Shown: positions 4,897 through 7,740 of the stretch, one piece after another | How positions within the stretch are numbered: the stretch's first letter is position 1 | Layout: the number at the start of each line of letters is the position of its first letter | Assembly: GCA_947483545.1 (NCBI GenBank) | Contig: CANKNP010000259.1 | Location: 1-7,740 of the forward strand | Direction: 5' to 3' | Origin: Deltaproteobacteria bacterium | Lineage (GTDB): Bacteria; Myxococcota; UBA796; SXON01 | Length of the DNA stretch: 7,740 nucleotides | Made by a program: the position numbers and the translations under genes | The notes under the pieces: model-generated | The model's database searches: none | Seen by the model: only the letters and a program-made list of their open reading frames with translations | Told to the model about the DNA's origin: nothing

Positions 4897-7555
4897 CGAT
4901 CCGGAGCGCGCACGCCTCGCAGAAGTTCAGAACGAGGTCATGGGCTGGCGACGTTGGGGGCCGTACCTGTCCGACCGGTCCTGGGGAACCGTGCGCGAGG
5001 ACTACAGCGAGCAGGGCGACGCCTGGCGATACCTCCCCTACGACAAAGCGAGGGCCAAGGCCTATCGTTGGGGCGAGGACGGCATCGCGGGCATCTGCGA
5101 TCGGTACCAACTCTTGTGTTTTGCGCCGGCATTTTGGAACGGGCAGGACGGCCACCTGAAGGAGCGCCTGTTCGGGCTCACCCCGCACGAAGGCAACCAC
5201 GGCGAGGACGTCAAGGAGTATTACTTCTACCTGGATAATACGCCCACCCACTCCTATATGAAGTGCCTCTACAAATATCCGCACGCCGCCTATCCGTACC
5301 AGAAGTTGATCGACGTGAACCGGGGGCGCCACGGGCAGGGCCTCGAGTACGAGCTGGCCGACACCGGGGTGTTCGATGGCGACCGCTACTTCGACATCCA
5401 GATCGAGTATGCCAAGGCCGGCCCCGAAGACATCTGTATCCGCATCGAGGCGTTCAACCGGGGCAGTGAGCCGGCGAAGCTGCACATCCTGCCTCAGTTG
5501 TGGTTTCGAAAGACCTGGGGTTGGGGGCCGACGGCCGAGCCCGAGCCCGATATCCAAGGTGGGGCGTCGAAAGGCGAGATCGAGCTGGTGGTGACCGACG
5601 AGGAATCGAGGGTGGCGCTGCCGATCCCCTACATCCTGGGTGTCCGGCGGCTGCGTGCGCAGGCCGGCGGCACGCCGCTGTTCACGAACAACGAGACGAA
5701 CGGCGAGCGTGTGTTCGGACCGGGGAACAACAGCCGAAGCCCGTACACCAAGGACGCCTTCCATCGTCACCTTTGCGAAGGGGCGAGCGGGGCAGTTTCC
5801 CTGGAGGGCAGAGGCACGAAGGCCGCGGTTCACTACGAATTCGAGGTGCCTGGCAAGGGCAGCGTTGTCGTTCGGCTGCGGCTGTCGGAGCTGGGAGGTG
5901 CGACGTCGGAGGTGGACGCGGTCGTCAACCAACGCAGGGCCGAGGCAGACGTGTTCTACGACGCGATCGCACCGAAGAGCGCGACCGCGGACGCGCGCAA
6001 CATCCAACGCCAGGCGCTCGCGGGTTTGCTCTGGTCCAAGCAGTGCTACCTGTTCAACGTGGCCCAATGGCTGGACGGCGATCACCCCGATTGGGCGCCA
6101 CCCGCCTCTCGCAAGTCCATCCGAAACACACACTGGCGCCACTTGAACTCGATGCGGGTCATGACGATGCCCGACAAGTGGGAGTACCCCTGGTTCGCAG
6201 CGTGGGACCTCGCGTTTCAATGCGTCCCCTTCGCGCTCATCGACGCCAAGTTCGCCAAAGACCAGCTCCAGATGCTGCTCTTTGAGCAGTTCCAGCACCC
6301 GAGCGGCCAATTACCCGCGTACGAGTGGGAATTCTCGGATCTGAACCCCCCCGTGCACGCATGGGCGGTCTGGCGTGTCTACAACATGGATCGGCTGCGA
6401 AATCCTGGTGCGGACGGCAAGGGGGATCGGCTTTGGCTGGAGCGGTGTTTTCACAAGCTGCTGATCAACTTCGCGTCGTGGGTCAACAAGGTGGACCGCG
6501 AGGGCAACAACATCTTCGAGGGTGGGTTCCTCGGGCTGGACAACATCACGGTGATCGATCGCAGCGAGCAGCTCCGAGACGGCGCTACCCTGGAACAGTC
6601 GGACGCGACGGGTTGGATGGGCATGTTCTGCCTCAACCTGATGCGCATCGCGCTGGAATTGGCGCGCGAAAACCCCGTCTACGAGGGGCTGGCGACCAAG
6701 TTCTTCCAACATTACGCCTACGTCGCCTATGCGATGAAGCACATGGGGAACCGGGACTATTCGCTCTGGGACGAGGACGACGGGTTCTTTTACGATGTGC
6801 TGCGGTACCCCGACGGCGCATATCACAAGTTCCGCGTCCGCTCGCTCGTAGGGTTGATCCCGCTGTTCGCGGTGGAGCGGCTCGAAGAGGACTGGATCGC
6901 GCCGTTCAAGGAGTTCAAGTCCAGCTTTGCCTGGTTCCTTGAAAATCGAAAGGACATCGTGGCGGAGGTGTGCCACGAGGTGACGCGCGACGGCAAGACC
7001 ACGTGGGTGCTCACGATCGTCAACCAGGTTCAGATCGACCGCATCCTCCAGAAGCTGCACAACGAGCAGGAGTTCCTCTCCCCCTACGGGCTGCGGAGCC
7101 TATCCAAGGCCCATGAGGCCAGCCCTTTCAGCTTCGCCGGCCGGGTGGTGAACTACGAGCCGGCCGAGGCCATCAGCAAGTTGAAGGGCGGCAACAGCAA
7201 CTGGCGCGGTCCGCTCTGGTTTCCCACCACCTTCCTGCTGATCGAGTCCCTCCGGAAGTTGGGCACCGCGTTCGGACCCAACCATCGGTTGTCCACGCCC
7301 GCGAGCACCGCCCCGATCGGCTTTCGCGACATTGCGAACGATCTCGCCCAGCGGATGGTGGGCATCTTCGCGCGCGGCGAGGACGGCCGGCGGCCCGTGT
7401 TCGGCGATGATCTTCGCTTCCAGGACGACCCGCACTGGCGCGACCATCTGCTCTTCTACGAATATTTTCATGGCGACACGGGCGCCGGCTTGGGCGCGAG
7501 CCATCAGACCGGCTGGACCGCGCTGGTGGCGACGCTCATCGACGAGTGGCCGTAA
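4886..7555 (+). CDS. GH63 / MGH1-like glucosidase
   Basis: This 889-residue protein matches the large bacterial glucosidases of the GH63 group, inverting enzymes acting on alpha-glucosides. No signal peptide is seen, so it should act in the cytoplasm. Residues about 1-340 are the N-terminal beta-rich domain, with family blocks R-W-G-P-Y-L (22-27), W-G-T-V-R-E-D-Y (33-40), K-A-Y-R-W-G-E-D-G and [13 protein letters not shown]. From about 365 to the end is an (alpha/alpha)6 barrel, with [51 protein letters not shown] and [10 protein letters not shown] followed by S-H-Q-T-G-W. By family pattern D441 is the likely general acid and E859 the likely base (inferred, not aligned). The substrate is not evident; trehalose-like, kojibiose-like, glucosylglycerate-like or glycan-trimming roles are possible. 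The GTG start overlaps rluD by 11 bases. The 3' end overlaps the convergent gene by 52 bases. Confidence 0.92.
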   Translation: MKVSDPERARLAEVQNEVMGWRRWGPYLSDRSWGTVREDYSEQGDAWRYLPYDKARAKAYRWGEDGIAGICDRYQLLCFAPAFWNGQDGHLKERLFGLTPHEGNHGEDVKEYYFYLDNTPTHSYMKCLYKYPHAAYPYQKLIDVNRGRHGQGLEYELADTGVFDGDRYFDIQIEYAKAGPEDICIRIEAFNRGSEPAKLHILPQLWFRKTWGWGPTAEPEPDIQGGASKGEIELVVTDEESRVALPIPYILGVRRLRAQAGGTPLFTNNETNGERVFGPGNNSRSPYTKDAFHRHLCEGASGAVSLEGRGTKAAVHYEFEVPGKGSVVVRLRLSELGGATSEVDAVVNQRRAEADVFYDAIAPKSATADARNIQRQALAGLLWSKQCYLFNVAQWLDGDHPDWAPPASRKSIRNTHWRHLNSMRVMTMPDKWEYPWFAAWDLAFQCVPFALIDAKFAKDQLQMLLFEQFQHPSGQLPAYEWEFSDLNPPVHAWAVWRVYNMDRLRNPGADGKGDRLWLERCFHKLLINFASWVNKVDREGNNIFEGGFLGLDNITVIDRSEQLRDGATLEQSDATGWMGMFCLNLMRIALELARENPVYEGLATKFFQHYAYVAYAMKHMGNRDYSLWDEDDGFFYDVLRYPDGAYHKFRVRSLVGLIPLFAVERLEEDWIAPFKEFKSSFAWFLENRKDIVAEVCHEVTRDGKTTWVLTIVNQVQIDRILQKLHNEQEFLSPYGLRSLSKAHEASPFSFAGRVVNYEPAEAISKLKGGNSNWRGPLWFPTTFLLIESLRKLGTAFGPNHRLSTPASTAPIGFRDIANDLAQRMVGIFARGEDGRRPVFGDDLRFQDDPHWRDHLLFYEYFHGDTGAGLGASHQTGWTALVATLIDEWP

Positions 7556-7740
7556 CGATGCCTGAGCCACCCGACATGGTCATGCATGCTGGGAAACTTG
7601 GCGCCTTCGTGGCGCGGAACGCCCCGCACGCAGCGTGACAACGCGGCCGCCCACGCATCTACGGTGGGGGGCACCCAAACCGCCGGGTAGGGCCCGAGCG
7701 CATGTCGGGCGCCGGGCGTGTCGGTCGCGAGGATGTGGAG
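7504..7740 (-). CDS. Partial CDS, C-terminal end of a probable GT4-type glycosyltransferase
   Basis: An uninterrupted frame enters from the right edge and stops with TGA at 7504-7506, giving the last 78 residues of a protein whose start lies beyond the window. The first residues read [10 protein letters not shown], then [14 protein letters not shown]. This is how the nucleotide-sugar-binding half of GT-B glycosyltransferases (GT4) usually continues after the E-x7-E motif, followed by a helix and a W/R-rich end (G-W-L-R-H-R-Y at 57-63). The E-x7-E motif would lie outside the window. The last 18 codons overlap the glucosidase gene on the opposite strand, so this tail is probably not conserved. 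The similarity is from recognition of short motifs, so family assignment is moderate. A glycosyltransferase beside a glucosidase would fit a shared glucoside pathway, but orientation gives no proof. Confidence 0.6.
   Translation of the reverse strand, partial: LHILATDTPGARHALGPYPAVWVPPTVDAWAAALSRCVRGVPRHEGAKFPSMHDHVGWLRHRYGHSSMSVATSAVQPV

Noticed and set aside
4841..6310. 489-residue minus-strand frame opposite rluD and the glucosidase
   Set aside because: The plus strand carries conserved GH63 motifs throughout; the antisense product shows no recognisable domain.
7558..7638. Small plus-strand frame of 26 codons after the glucosidase
   Set aside because: It has no ribosome site and lies opposite the better-supported glycosyltransferase-like frame.
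7692..7710. GCCCGA/TCGGGC hairpin, and GCGCC/GGCGC near 7602-7616, as terminators of the operon
   Set aside because: Both lie inside the partial minus-strand coding frame and have no T-run; such short G/C arms are expected by chance at this composition.

Overview
The window is strongly G+C-rich bacterial chromosome. It holds one leftward gene for an exported protein (165-1277, minus), a structured intergenic region (1278-1624), a rightward cluster of four packed genes (1625-7555), and the 3' end of a leftward gene that runs in from the right edge (7504-7740, minus). The high G+C, third-position G/C bias, and mix of a selenocysteine gene, a J-domain/HTH fusion and a large GH63-type glucosidase would fit a myxobacterium-like or other deltaproteobacterial lineage. 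That placement is only an impression: there is no rRNA or other taxonomic marker here.

Left part: bases 26-128 form a doublet of two inverted REP-like units that can fold into an exact four-way junction. It lies just downstream of the stop codon of the minus-strand gene. That gene encodes a predicted periplasmic or surface protein of about 370 residues, with a signal peptide, four tandem beta-rich repeats of about 75 residues and a His/Asp-rich tail. No known family function could be assigned. The 347-base divergent gap between it and selA has no gene, but it is rich in secondary structure: an operator-like inverted repeat, an imperfect hairpin, a nested three-way-junction element with TACT loops, a 9-bp G/C hairpin and a 12-bp perfect palindrome. 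A 21-base sequence (19/21 identical) occurs at the edge of both structured regions (141-161 and 1592-1612), which suggests related dispersed elements.

Operon: selA (selenocysteine synthase), a J-like/RodZ-type HTH fusion protein, an RluD-like 23S rRNA pseudouridine synthase and a GH63/MGH1-like glucosidase follow one another with gaps or overlaps of +9, -4 and -11 bases, so they are probably co-transcribed and translationally coupled. They do not form an obvious pathway. selA and rluD both serve translation, the glucosidase is carbohydrate metabolism, and the J/HTH protein is of unknown role. selB, selD and tRNA-Sec are not in the window, so the rest of the selenocysteine machinery must lie elsewhere.

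Right edge: an open frame entering from the right on the minus strand resembles the C-terminal end of a GT4-type glycosyltransferase. Its stop lies 52 bases inside the 3' end of the glucosidase gene (convergent overlap). The most distinctive content is the pair of palindromic intergenic elements and the J/HTH fusion; no complete undescribed defence, mobile or biosynthetic system is visible.
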